NCBI GenBank assembly: GCA_015055865.1
Contig: SVHK01000008.1
Coordinates: 1 to 50,823, forward strand
From: Clostridiales bacterium
GTDB lineage: Bacteria > Bacillota > Clostridia > Christensenellales > Borkfalkiaceae
Reading direction: 5' to 3'
Length of the DNA: 50,823 nucleotides
Shown here: positions 32,701-40,436 of the stretch, in pieces
Position numbering within the stretch: the stretch's first letter is position 1
How the letters are laid out: each line of letters starts with the position of its first letter
Notes under the pieces: model-generated
What the model saw: the letters and a program-made list of their open reading frames with translations, nothing else
The model's database searches: none
What the model was told of the DNA's origin: nothing
Program-made: the position numbers and the translations under genes

Positions 32701-35399
32701 AAATTATCGAGTTTTTTCCGCGTGAGCGTGCTCATTCTTTGACGGTACAATTCCAAGAATAAGGCAACGTAGCTCTTTAAATGCTTAATTTCCGCAATCA
32801 CGACTTCGGAAGAACAATATACGCTGTCCCTTACTTCCAAGCTATATTCGGTCAAATTCACGTTCTCAAACGGCGAATTACAAACGCCACCGCATTCTTT
32901 CGCCGCAGCCGCCGCCTGTACCATCATCGCCTTGTAGCTTTCGATATTTTCTTTCGTCAATCTATCGTAGAAAGCGCTTTCGATATTCATAATCTCCGGC
33001 GCGTTCTTATTCTTCAAACAAAGGAGCAACGCCTCGTACACGGATACCCCTAATCTGCGTTTTTTGTGCAACGCAACCACGGGGTCTTCGAGTTCTTTCT
33101 TTAACCGTTTAATGTTATCGGACGTTTCCATTAACCCGACTTGCTCTTGCGTACCAACAAGCGCGAGCGTGGATTGAAGTTTTTGCAAGACTTCCGCCTT
33201 ATTCGTCTTATTCGAATGGAGCTCCAAACAAAAATCGCCCAACCCCAAACTATCAAGCCGTTTTTTAACGACGGAGAGCGCGGCTTGTTTTTCCGCAACG
33301 AAAAGCACCGTCTTGCCGTCGTTCAATGCGTTCGCAATCATATTCGTAATCGTTTGACTCTTACCCGTCCCCGGCGGTCCGTGCAAGACGAAAGTCTTAC
33401 CCGTTTGCGACATCGCAATCGCTTCCCATTGCGTCGTATCCGCCGTTAAAGGCGCGAGCGTCGTCATCGGCGAAACTTCGTCTTCTTTAGGATTTTCGTC
33501 CGCGTTATCGGTAAGCTCCGAGCGGTTATGGAGCAACGAAGAAATCAGCTCGTTTTTAGAAAACTCGGCTATATTCGTCCGTAAATCTTGCCACATTTGA
33601 TATCTTGCAAACGAGAACGTGGCAAGATAACAATCGTCGTACACTTTCCAACCTTTCATCTTCGCGACTTCGCTGGACACGATAGCGAGTATTTCGGATA
33701 CTTTCATATCCTTCGCCGCTCGGTCAAGTCCGCGAATATCGATATTGTATTCTTGTTTTAAATATTCAAGCAAGGTAAAGTTGACGGAAAGTTCGTCGTC
33801 CGTCGTCTTTAATAAAAATTCTCCACTCTTGCATTTTTTAAGCGATACGGGTTGCAATGCAAGGGGGGCGTACTTTTCTTTCCCGTCCTCCCTTGAATAC
33901 CACTTCAAAAATCCAAGCGCCAAATACAAAATTCTCGCGCCGGCTTCTTCGTGTGATTCCTTATTTTTACGGATTAAACGCGCCAATACCTCTTTCATCT
34001 CGCCAAGCCGAGTAAACGTCCGGATAATCCCCGACGAATTCTCAAGCGCAATCAATTCGTTTAAATTCCGCGTCTCCGCGCTCGCGCCGAACCGAACTCG
34101 GTTCATCGTCACCTTTTCAAATTCCGCGTTTACCCCCGCAAGCGTGAACTCATCGCCGTTCTCAAGCGTTTCATACAGTTTATCGGGCGAAACAACCGCC
34201 AAATGTACGGATTTTTCAGGCGAGAAATTCAAAAGTGCGTTTTTGAAGGATAAATCCAGCAACCGTCTTTCCCATTGTTTATCCTTGGTTTGCTTACCGC
34301 CGAGCGCAAGATTTTTCTTTTCGGTCAATTTCTTCGGCGCAAGATAGGGCGACGATTCTTCTTCGTCTAACACTTCGTAGCCCTTATTCGAACCGTTCGT
34401 TTTAATCGGCAAAGGTAGTACCCTTGCAATACGCAATCGCTTTATATCGATATAGCAATCGTACTTCCCGTCCGCGATTTTTTGCAAGAAATGTTTTTCA
34501 CTCGTCGCGTACGCGGAATTTCTTTCCGAGAATAAATCGTCCGCGTCGAAACAACTCACGTTATTCACCCCGTCCGACGCATACTTTTCAAGCCGTACCA
34601 TATCGTCCGAAGTCGTATCCATAAAACAATTATCGCTCAGCCAAACGCCCACCGCGACGTCCTTTTCCCCGACCGCTAACACGGGATTTAATCCGAAACT
34701 TTCCAAAACCGCGCAAACGAACAAAGCAAGCTTAATCGGACTCGCCTTTCTCTCCGCTAAAAGTTTCGTACCGCTTACGTCTAACGCTTTCGTCATATCC
34801 GCGTCTTGGCGTTCGAAATTAAATTTACGAATGGACGCGTAAACCGCCGCAATCGTTCTTCTTATAACATTCTTGTCGCAACCTTCGTACCCTTCCAAAT
34901 CGCTTACGACTTCCCATTTTTTAAGCTGACTTTCCACGTCCGCGCGGATTTTACCGCAATCGGCAAGTTTAGGACGCACAAACCCCGCCAAACGCTCCGC
35001 ATTCCCGTCCAGCCCTTCCCAATAATCGAACGGCAAAACGGTTACGAATACGGAAGTTTTAACGACGGATTTTTTATCTTTGAAAATCTCGATAAAGACT
35101 TCTTCTTGCTTCACTTCTTCCAAATTAACGAAATACAAGGGCGACAAAATACTCGGCAAGTCGATTTGCACCTTGCTTTCAAAAGGAATTTCACCAATTT
35201 CTTTCAAGTACGGCGTAACGAGTCCGTTTTCGTTAGAAACGGAAATTTTAAGCCCCTCAATCGCCACCGCCCCACTGTTTTTGACCTGTAACGACGTAAA
35301 AAGCGGACTTCTCGTAAAATAGTCCGCGTAAGAAAGCACCTTGGGCGCTTCCGCGCTCAAAGCGATAAACTCTTCAATTTTTCTAATTTTTTGCGCCAT
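29751..35399 (-). CDS. Giant DUF4011 SF1 helicase with Vsr-like nuclease (HheA-like)
   Basis: An 1882-residue cytoplasmic protein. A beta-rich N-terminus and a transglutaminase-like segment near residue 235-290 (LALFVCAVLESFGLNPVLAVG) are followed by DUF4011 from about 370 (KQWERRLLDLSFKNALL). Walker A (HGPPGTGKSQT) is at about 672, Walker B (FDEAS) near 1295, PKQLPPTTFF just after, and motif VI (LNVAVSRAREEM) near 1530. A Vsr/DUF559-like nuclease lies around 1600-1700 (SDFKIDVAVVDP, then a helix and W-x-V-T-RVYS), and DUF3320 from about 1760. This order is that of the single-protein defence candidate called Hhe. Defence here is inference. TAGGGA precedes the start; promoter and palindrome lie upstream. 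Confidence 0.9.
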   Translation of the reverse strand: MAQKIRKIEEFIALSAEAPKVLSYADYFTRSPLFTSLQVKNSGAVAIEGLKISVSNENGLVTPYLKEIGEIPFESKVQIDLPSILSPLYFVNLEEVKQEEVFIEIFKDKKSVVKTSVFVTVLPFDYWEGLDGNAERLAGFVRPKLADCGKIRADVESQLKKWEVVSDLEGYEGCDKNVIRRTIAAVYASIRKFNFERQDADMTKALDVSGTKLLAERKASPIKLALFVCAVLESFGLNPVLAVGEKDVAVGVWLSDNCFMDTTSDDMVRLEKYASDGVNNVSCFDADDLFSERNSAYATSEKHFLQKIADGKYDCYIDIKRLRIARVLPLPIKTNGSNKGYEVLDEEESSPYLAPKKLTEKKNLALGGKQTKDKQWERRLLDLSFKNALLNFSPEKSVHLAVVSPDKLYETLENGDEFTLAGVNAEFEKVTMNRVRFGASAETRNLNELIALENSSGIIRTFTRLGEMKEVLARLIRKNKESHEEAGARILYLALGFLKWYSREDGKEKYAPLALQPVSLKKCKSGEFLLKTTDDELSVNFTLLEYLKQEYNIDIRGLDRAAKDMKVSEILAIVSSEVAKMKGWKVYDDCYLATFSFARYQMWQDLRTNIAEFSKNELISSLLHNRSELTDNADENPKEDEVSPMTTLAPLTADTTQWEAIAMSQTGKTFVLHGPPGTGKSQTITNMIANALNDGKTVLFVAEKQAALSVVKKRLDSLGLGDFCLELHSNKTNKAEVLQKLQSTLALVGTQEQVGLMETSDNIKRLKKELEDPVVALHKKRRLGVSVYEALLLCLKNKNAPEIMNIESAFYDRLTKENIESYKAMMVQAAAAAKECGGVCNSPFENVNLTEYSLEVRDSVYCSSEVVIAEIKHLKSYVALFLELYRQRMSTLTRKKLDNLYEIAKVLSSGSLNKYFKSNEEEFFAFFNANRRLDKCFERYFKKFKKLVDATKEYKEVNKWLEDGNTDYSTNRAVSTVVKRLQRVAVEPLESEEDTLKYLETLTEIYKAMEVVRSNTDLSSYFTLAFGRVDYFDARKNFLSELYKIHELCVDTFMDYNPDSFNSMCIRAANGYTAPVLQGLLRSIESFRAAENSFLEITNGDARKVSEEELLEYYSNKASSLIDNIDMLANWCMYKKTATRMNEAGLTFITDALEDGSVSGENVIDSFEKNIYKNFLQTNVPLDPVLSHFSATILEEHTESLRKTLDEFAKLTREKIRANLISRIPTPSTEGSLSLELINFQRLAKTNLRGMGLRKLFEEIPELIRVIAPCMLMSPITVAQYLKAENGLFDMVIFDEASQLPTAESIGSLARAKSAIVVGDPKQLPPTTFFNTNYVDEDNLENEDMESVLDDCLALGVPERHLSWHYRSKHESLIAFSNIMYYGNKLCTFPSPDALASKIDFRLTDGIYDRGFSKNNKGEADALIQEVLARLSDPNKQKSSIGIVTFSSVQKDYIERKLTKEIAERRLETVAYEREEPIFVKNLENVQGDERDVIFFSVCYGLDKFGRMSLNFGPINQVGGWRRLNVAVSRAREEMVVFSSITSAMIDLSKTNSKGVAGLKAFLDFAQKGRNTLAIPSGNLTAKKVGIGKYIAEELSSYGYDCRYDVGVSDFKIDVAVVDPKNKQRFILAIMCDAPNAFSVKDRNVLQLQTLKRNNWNVTRVYSINYYNNPKREIKRIKDLLDKLTGADKKGGNNLLRAKKPYKAVTLPLRVENANFVTSGENDAEIISRLKTIVATEEPISYEFLLKRCLSGLGILKYGSKVEARMQALIGLCGFKSEKLLGNTYYRKTDKFLEFDRYRVETGETLRKNEIDFTPYEIIALIRGALEDKVALYVDEIVDLTVSVLRILKPSEKFSLFINDCITLGEDKGLFVRSVSDRISLA

Positions 35400-35411
35400 A
35401 ATTCCCTACCA

Positions 35412-35432
35412 AGAATTGTTATTAACAATTCT
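35412..35432. promoter_or_regulatory. Perfect palindrome at the helicase transcription start
   Basis: AGAATTGTTA and TAACAATTCT flank a single T. The palindrome begins directly after the -10 box and covers the expected start of transcription, a typical repressor operator place. It could also be an RNA hairpin just before the ribosome binding site. Confidence 0.6.
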
Positions 35433-35461
35433 ATTATACTTTAATCTTTGAAAAAAATCAA
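35433..35461 (-). promoter_or_regulatory. Promoter of the helicase-comEC operon
   Basis: TTGATT (35461-35456), a 17-base spacer and TATAAT (35438-35433) on the minus strand, 34 bases upstream of the helicase start. Confidence 0.7.
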
Positions 35462-35514
35462 CCCAATGCGAACGAATTTTCGCTAAAACCCAACGATTTC
35501 TTTCTTCATTTTAA

Positions 35515-35718
35515 TCAATCTTCTAAACCTAACAAATAATCCGCCGTTACGTCAAAATATTTCGCCAATACGACAAGTTGCGAACCTTTTACGTCCGCCT
35601 TACAATTCTCCCAGCGACAAATCGACGCAACCCCTATTTGCGTTTCAGTACTTAAATCCTTGATGGATAATCCCTTTTCGTTTCTCAATTCCTTTAATCT
35701 TTCTGCAAATATTTTCAT
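35515..35718 (-). CDS. XRE-family DNA-binding regulator
   Basis: A 67-residue protein that is one helix-turn-helix domain (SIKDLSTETQIGVASICRWE near residues 18-37) with the usual ending KYFDVTADYLLGLED. AAGGAG lies before the start. Its upstream region carries two ATTCC-N6-GGAAT sites, so it probably represses itself and the divergent promoter. It lies upstream of and in the same direction as the helicase gene, but with its own promoter. Its palindromes differ from the one at the helicase promoter. Confidence 0.92.
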   Translation of the reverse strand: MKIFAERLKELRNEKGLSIKDLSTETQIGVASICRWENCKADVKGSQLVVLAKYFDVTADYLLGLED

Positions 35719-35738
35719 TCTCTTTCACTCCTTTTCTT

Positions 35739-35759
35739 TATTATATTCCATTTTCGGAA
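35739..35759 (-). promoter_or_regulatory. XRE gene -10 box overlapping operator O2
   Basis: TATAAT on the minus strand (35744-35739) abuts ATTCC-N6-GGAAT (35744-35759). No good -35 box is seen. Binding of a protein to O2 would block this promoter. Confidence 0.5.
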
Positions 35760-35768
35760 TGAAAATAC

Positions 35769-35797
35769 TTGACATTCCTAAAAAGGAATGATATACT
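35769..35797 (+). promoter_or_regulatory. Divergent promoter with operator O1 in its spacer
   Basis: TTGACA (35769-35774), a 17-base spacer and TATACT (35792-35797) on the plus strand. ATTCC-N6-GGAAT (35774-35789) fills the spacer, and its centre is 30 bases from that of O2, about three helical turns. Confidence 0.65.
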
Positions 35798-35803
35798 ATT
35801 TAT

Positions 35804-35880
35804 ACTTAGCAAATTTCCGTTATCGCCAAACAAACTTCAACAAAAAAGAGCTTTGACTTTTCAATCAAAGCTCTTTTTTG
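35804..35880 (+). ncRNA. Candidate short RNA from the divergent promoter
   Basis: A transcript from the plus-strand promoter would run about 38 bases and then into a 15-bp perfect hairpin with a T6 tail, giving about 75 nt. It has no good ribosome binding site or start codon. It may be a small regulatory RNA or merely a by-product, because the hairpin also serves the converging exporter operon. Confidence 0.3.
35842..35879. terminator. Bidirectional terminator of the exporter operon
   Basis: AAAAAAGAGCTTTGA and TCAAAGCTCTTTTTT form a perfect 15-bp stem with an 8-base loop, and T tracts result on both strands. It lies 24 bases past the stop of the surface-protein gene. Confidence 0.92.
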
Positions 35881-35902
35881 TTATTTAGTAATTAATAGCA
35901 TC

Positions 35903-38176
35903 TTATGCGCTAAGATTGCCAAGCTCGAACATTACGGAAAGTCCGCCCATATGGAAGGAGAAATATTCCGCGCTTTGAGTGGATAAATAGAACGACATGC
36001 TTGCATCCGTTTCCGTTAAAGAGCTAACGCCCGTACCGTTGAAATAGTAAACCGACGTACCAAAGCTAAAAATAGGAGCAGCCGCGTTAACGCCCATAAT
36101 ACCGTGGATTTGAGCGCCGGTAGAAGTCGTATTCATTCTATCGAGCGTGTACCCTTTATAATTTACAGTACCTTGTACTTCTTTCATCGTCAAAACTTGG
36201 TCTGCCTTGTTACCGTTACAAGTCAAAAGCGCAATAATATTCATCTTACCATTCGTATCGGTAGGAGAAGTTTTACCGATTAAGAACGTTTTACCTACCG
36301 CGTTAAATACGCCGTCCAAAGCTTTAAGTTGTTCGATAAACGAACCACCGCCTACCGTGCTAAACCAAATTTCCGTACCCGTCAAATACGCTTCCATTTC
36401 GCTATTTTCGTCAATCGTAGCGGTAGGAATATCCGTATTATTCGTTTGGGGGTCGATATGTTGCATCAAAATCAACGGACCGCCCGCGCGTTTCATATAG
36501 GAATTGGTAATATTCGCGTGCGCGTTGCCCCAAAGGAAAATCGCGTCTTGGAAGGAATCGTAAACCTTCGTTCTGCTATAATCAGCGTTTGCAACGCCAC
36601 CTTCTTTACTTTCCGCAAACAACGAGATAAAGAAGTTGTACGTTCTTACGTTGTCGTACTTCGCCGTCAAGCTATCAACTTTCGTACAAATAAGCCCACC
36701 CGCGTAAATAAGCGTTTCGTCCGTATTTTGACCGGTCGTCGTAGAGCTCAAAACGATTTGGTCGGGTTTCGCGTTTCCTTTCAACGCAAGGTTATAGAAA
36801 TTGAAACGTTCGTCTTGTTCGCCCGTCGTAGTCGCTTGACCTTCCGCACGGAACAACGCGGTATTCGAGAAGTCGTTCCCGTAATACGTGTCGCCTTCAT
36901 CACCAAAACCGCCGTCAGGCCAGAAAGAACAAACCAAAGGCATTTTGGAAACGTCCAAATCGAAATAGTTTCCGTAGAAAGTAAAGCTTTCGCCGGCTTG
37001 CAAAAGACGTTGGAACATAACGGGGTTACCGTCGTATTGATTCCAAAGGAACGTTCTTGTCAAACCTAATTCTTCGGGAGTCTTAATATTACCGTCCGCA
37101 TCTTTATACTTAATATTGTAACTGTCAGGGAGCGTGTAATAGAATTGATTAGGAATGTCTTTGGATTCCAAAATGGTGTTTTGGTGCAAAACAATACCGT
37201 TCGTCGTTACGTTTGCAACGCCGTTGGCAATCTTAACCGCTTCCCATTCCGTTTGCGTATTGTCGAACAAGGCAAGTTCGCCCGCCTTATAAACGTTGAA
37301 TCCGTCCACTACTTTTACGGTAAAGCTAATCGCATCATCGTCGAAAATATAATCGATTTCGTTGGGTTGAACGGAAAGCTCAAATACCATACCTACCGTA
37401 CCGTCCGCAAAATCGAACGTATTCGCCGTAGCGTTTTCCGTTACAAGCAAGGTCGTATCTTTATGATATTCGTAAACGTTGCTTTCGCCTTGTTTCAAGC
37501 CTTTCGTCAACGTAACGAATTCCGTACCGTCCAAAACTTTAACGGTAGAATTTGCCTTAAACGACGTAAGCGTTTCCGTTGAGAAATCTTGTTCGTCGAA
37601 AACGGTTGCTTCGGGCAAGAACTTGAACGCGTTATCATCGCCTACTAAGTAATATTCCGTACCGCTATTTTTAAAGAATTTTTGTTCAAAATTCGCGTCC
37701 GTCTTATCGTTAGTAGCCGCCGTCGTATTCGCTTTAAATTCACTAATAAACGAAGGCTCGTTGAAACCGAGAATAGTTACGCGTTCGTCCGGCTTATCGT
37801 TAACGGTAATTTCGATTTCCGCGAAATCTTCGCCGTATTTAGTCGAATAAACGATTTTAACCGTTTTCTTACCCTTCGTTTGCGTAATCTTGGAAAGGTT
37901 AGAAGTAATATCTTCTTCGCCAAGATAAATTTTTACTTCACTAAGCGCTACGTCGTCCGTCGTTTTGTCGTTGAAGAACGCCGTCATCACCAATCCGTCG
38001 AAGGATACTTCTTCTTCGATTTCGTAAGTCGTCTTAATGCCTTGGGGATTTACGACGAAATCCGTCATTTCAAGCGAGCCCTTAAGCAACTTCGGAAGCA
38101 AAATCGCCCCTGCCGTTACCACCGAAACACCCAACACTGCAGATGCCGCGATAATCGCGACTTTTTTCTTGTCCAT
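35903..38176 (-). CDS. Large surface protein with N-terminal anchor and Ig-like domain, unknown
   Basis: A 757-residue protein. A lysine-rich start and one hydrophobic helix (about 6-27) form a signal anchor without lipobox. Residues about 35-130 look like a bacterial Ig-like domain (VVNPQGIKTTYEI, then KKTVKIVYSTKYGEDFAEIEITV). The rest is beta-rich and polar, with a run around 545-570 (LWGNAHANITNSYMKRAGGP) that resembles beta-helix turns. No catalytic motif was recognised and there is no LPxTG. AAGGAGT precedes the start. It is the last gene of the exporter operon, so it may be cargo, a periplasmic-side partner or a surface structure built by the exporter. Confidence 0.8.
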   Translation of the reverse strand: MDKKKVAIIAASAVLGVSVVTAGAILLPKLLKGSLEMTDFVVNPQGIKTTYEIEEEVSFDGLVMTAFFNDKTTDDVALSEVKIYLGEEDITSNLSKITQTKGKKTVKIVYSTKYGEDFAEIEITVNDKPDERVTILGFNEPSFISEFKANTTAATNDKTDANFEQKFFKNSGTEYYLVGDDNAFKFLPEATVFDEQDFSTETLTSFKANSTVKVLDGTEFVTLTKGLKQGESNVYEYHKDTTLLVTENATANTFDFADGTVGMVFELSVQPNEIDYIFDDDAISFTVKVVDGFNVYKAGELALFDNTQTEWEAVKIANGVANVTTNGIVLHQNTILESKDIPNQFYYTLPDSYNIKYKDADGNIKTPEELGLTRTFLWNQYDGNPVMFQRLLQAGESFTFYGNYFDLDVSKMPLVCSFWPDGGFGDEGDTYYGNDFSNTALFRAEGQATTTGEQDERFNFYNLALKGNAKPDQIVLSSTTTGQNTDETLIYAGGLICTKVDSLTAKYDNVRTYNFFISLFAESKEGGVANADYSRTKVYDSFQDAIFLWGNAHANITNSYMKRAGGPLILMQHIDPQTNNTDIPTATIDENSEMEAYLTGTEIWFSTVGGGSFIEQLKALDGVFNAVGKTFLIGKTSPTDTNGKMNIIALLTCNGNKADQVLTMKEVQGTVNYKGYTLDRMNTTSTGAQIHGIMGVNAAAPIFSFGTSVYYFNGTGVSSLTETDASMSFYLSTQSAEYFSFHMGGLSVMFELGNLSA

Positions 38177-38243
38177 ATTTTTTTTACTCCTTATACATAA
38201 ATTTTTTGTTTATCTTCAACGGCTTTCACCGTTAAATTCAATT

Positions 38244-38711
38244 TTAATACGCTACGATAATAATTTCCGCTCTCGCGTGTACGTTCGCTTTCGCTTCTTT
38301 TAATGCCAAATTAGTCGAACCCCTTTTTAAGAATACAAGCTCTGCTGTTTCTTCTAATACGACTACGTTTTGATTGTTCAAAACGTAAACCAAATAGCTC
38401 GGGTCTGCGTCCACGGGGTCTAAAAGATATTCAATCTTTACGCGGTTGGGATTTTCTTCAAGATTATCCATCGTATATTCCCCTGCGATAAACTTAAAGG
38501 AATACGCAGTCAATCCCGAAGTCTTATCCGCCCCCTTATTGACCGTCGTACTTTGCCCGTCTTGTCTATTGGAAAGCGTAACGTCGGTAATGGTAATCCC
38601 TTCGATATACACACCGCTTTCGGGTATGGTTGCGGGATAGCCGAAGAACTGTACGGCAAGGATAGACGCGAGATAGACGATAAATATTGCAATAATGACC
38701 GTTTTCTTCAT
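38244..38711 (-). CDS. Small anchored exported protein, unknown
   Basis: A 155-residue protein with an N-terminal membrane helix (residues 4-24) followed by a beta-rich domain (VYIEGITITDVTLSN, ends ARAEIIIVAY). It is likely exposed outside the cell. No family is recognised. It lies 3 bases after the permease gene and 67 bases before the large surface protein gene, so it is probably a subunit or partner of that exporter. A small AACGG/CCGTT hairpin lies in the following gap. Confidence 0.75.
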   Translation of the reverse strand: MKKTVIIAIFIVYLASILAVQFFGYPATIPESGVYIEGITITDVTLSNRQDGQSTTVNKGADKTSGLTAYSFKFIAGEYTMDNLEENPNRVKIEYLLDPVDADPSYLVYVLNNQNVVVLEETAELVFLKRGSTNLALKEAKANVHARAEIIIVAY

Positions 38712-38714
38712 CGC

Positions 38715-40436
38715 TTATTTCTCCTTGTAATACACTTTAATCTTCAAAAAGAAGGTAAACGCCTTAAACGCTACGAGCGCAATCGCTACGGCAAGCGCCT
38801 TGTTCCAAGTGAGCATTATCCCTTCGGGTACGAGCAAGAATATAGCAAACGCGAACAGGAACGCGAGCAAGAACGCAAGCAAGGAAGATTTATTTTCGTT
38901 GGGATTATTCGATTGCTCCGAGAACGTCGCGTATTGCTCGTACTGCGGATTCATAATATCCATTTCCGCGCTCCAAAACGCATGCGCCACGAATACCGCG
39001 TAAGCCGTTAACCCAAACGAAAGCAAATTCACCGAACCGACCGTATAATAGAACGAGTATACGATGGTCGTTATCAAAACCCCGATAAAGCCCATAACCA
39101 AATTAACGGTCAGTTTTGCAAACAGGAGCGACCCGTAGGTAGATGGTTGAACTTTATTCAAATACGCCGAGAACCCGTCTTTGGAATACGCGCTTGCCAT
39201 ACGGATATTCGCGGAAAGCAATATCAAAAGCATAATGACGAAATTGAACGCAACCGTCATTTGTACGCCCGTCGTATTTCTATTCATCGCCGAATAAAAA
39301 GCGTTCAAAATCGCAACTGCAAGGGGCATAATCACGACGAGCTGAGTCGTAAGCGAAGTAATCGTGCCGTCGCGCAAAGCCACCAACCATTCCTTTTTAA
39401 CCGCCGACAAAAGCACCGGCGCTTTATTATTTTGTTTTTCTTCAATTTTCGTCTTTTTAGCGAACTCAAACGGCTTAGACGCCATCTTGTAAAAGAGCGG
39501 TTTTGCAAGCAACAGCCCGAGCGCGGTCAACAGCGCCAACACGAAAATAAGGCCAAAAAACATCGGCGCACTCCATACGTTGAAGAGTACGGGCGTAAAG
39601 GTATGAATACCGTTCACGATTATCGGAGCGTAAGGCGTACCGATAATTAAATACGTCAACCAATAAATAGGCGGAAATCCATTCGATACGGCTTGCGTGA
39701 GATTATTAATTTCTTCCCTTGGAATACCCGTTTGTAAGAAGTTGATTTCTTCGGGAATACTTGAAATAATAAGAGCAGCCAACGCTATCAAACCGCCGTA
39801 CACGGCAAGACCTAACACGGCTTTTGCGATTTTCGACTTTTTAATAAATTGATAAGCGAATAGCGTAGGCATTGAAAGCAACGCGCCTAAGAGCACGGGT
39901 ATTGCCGCCACGAACGCAAAGAGCAAAATTACCCACGCGAAATAGTAAACGGGATACCCTAGCGCGATTCCGTATCCGCAAAAAAACGGAATCAAAAACA
40001 TGAAGTTCTTTTTAAGTTCGTGTACGTAATAGACCAAAAGTTTGGACACGAACACCATCGTAGGCGTCGCAGGAAAAGTCAAAAGCACGAGATTGTCTTT
40101 CGACAAGTACAAGGAATTAACCAAACCGCCCGTCGTGAACACGGTCGAAAGCAATAGCATCGTCGCAATTACCGTCGTAAGAAGTTCTGCCGGAATCCTG
40201 CCGTTCGTCACGTCAAAAACTCTCAAGAGCTGACACGCCCAAAAAAGCAAATAGCAAATCGCCGTTACCACCGCAAATTCTATGATAAAGAAGATTACCT
40301 TGAAAAGGGTTTGCTTAAAGGAACGCAAGTACCCCAAATCCATCTTCTCTTTTAATTGCATCGCCGTCAAGGTCTTGAGCGCGGACAGAGCGCTTTTCAA
40401 GGTCATGACGTCTTTTCTCTTCGTTTCCGTCATCAT
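38715..40436 (-). CDS. ABC-2-type exporter permease
   Basis: A 573-residue membrane protein with about 12 helices. It has the features of large ABC-2 permeases: a cytoplasmic start, then paired helices, a long loop around residue 230-260 (SIPEEINFLQTGIPREEINN), and a second half starting near 350 (KKEWLVALRDGTITSL). The ATG overlaps the previous stop by one base (TAATG), so it is coupled to the ATPase fusion. Substrate unknown; proteins of this form in Firmicutes move lipids, peptides or unidentified cell-surface products. Confidence 0.85.
   Translation of the reverse strand: MMTETKRKDVMTLKSALSALKTLTAMQLKEKMDLGYLRSFKQTLFKVIFFIIEFAVVTAICYLLFWACQLLRVFDVTNGRIPAELLTTVIATMLLLSTVFTTGGLVNSLYLSKDNLVLLTFPATPTMVFVSKLLVYYVHELKKNFMFLIPFFCGYGIALGYPVYYFAWVILLFAFVAAIPVLLGALLSMPTLFAYQFIKKSKIAKAVLGLAVYGGLIALAALIISSIPEEINFLQTGIPREEINNLTQAVSNGFPPIYWLTYLIIGTPYAPIIVNGIHTFTPVLFNVWSAPMFFGLIFVLALLTALGLLLAKPLFYKMASKPFEFAKKTKIEEKQNNKAPVLLSAVKKEWLVALRDGTITSLTTQLVVIMPLAVAILNAFYSAMNRNTTGVQMTVAFNFVIMLLILLSANIRMASAYSKDGFSAYLNKVQPSTYGSLLFAKLTVNLVMGFIGVLITTIVYSFYYTVGSVNLLSFGLTAYAVFVAHAFWSAEMDIMNPQYEQYATFSEQSNNPNENKSSLLAFLLAFLFAFAIFLLVPEGIMLTWNKALAVAIALVAFKAFTFFLKIKVYYKEK

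Noticed and set aside
36329..38200. Several plus-strand frames inside the surface-protein gene
   Set aside because: They overlap a well-supported minus-strand gene with RBS and signal anchor and show shadow composition.
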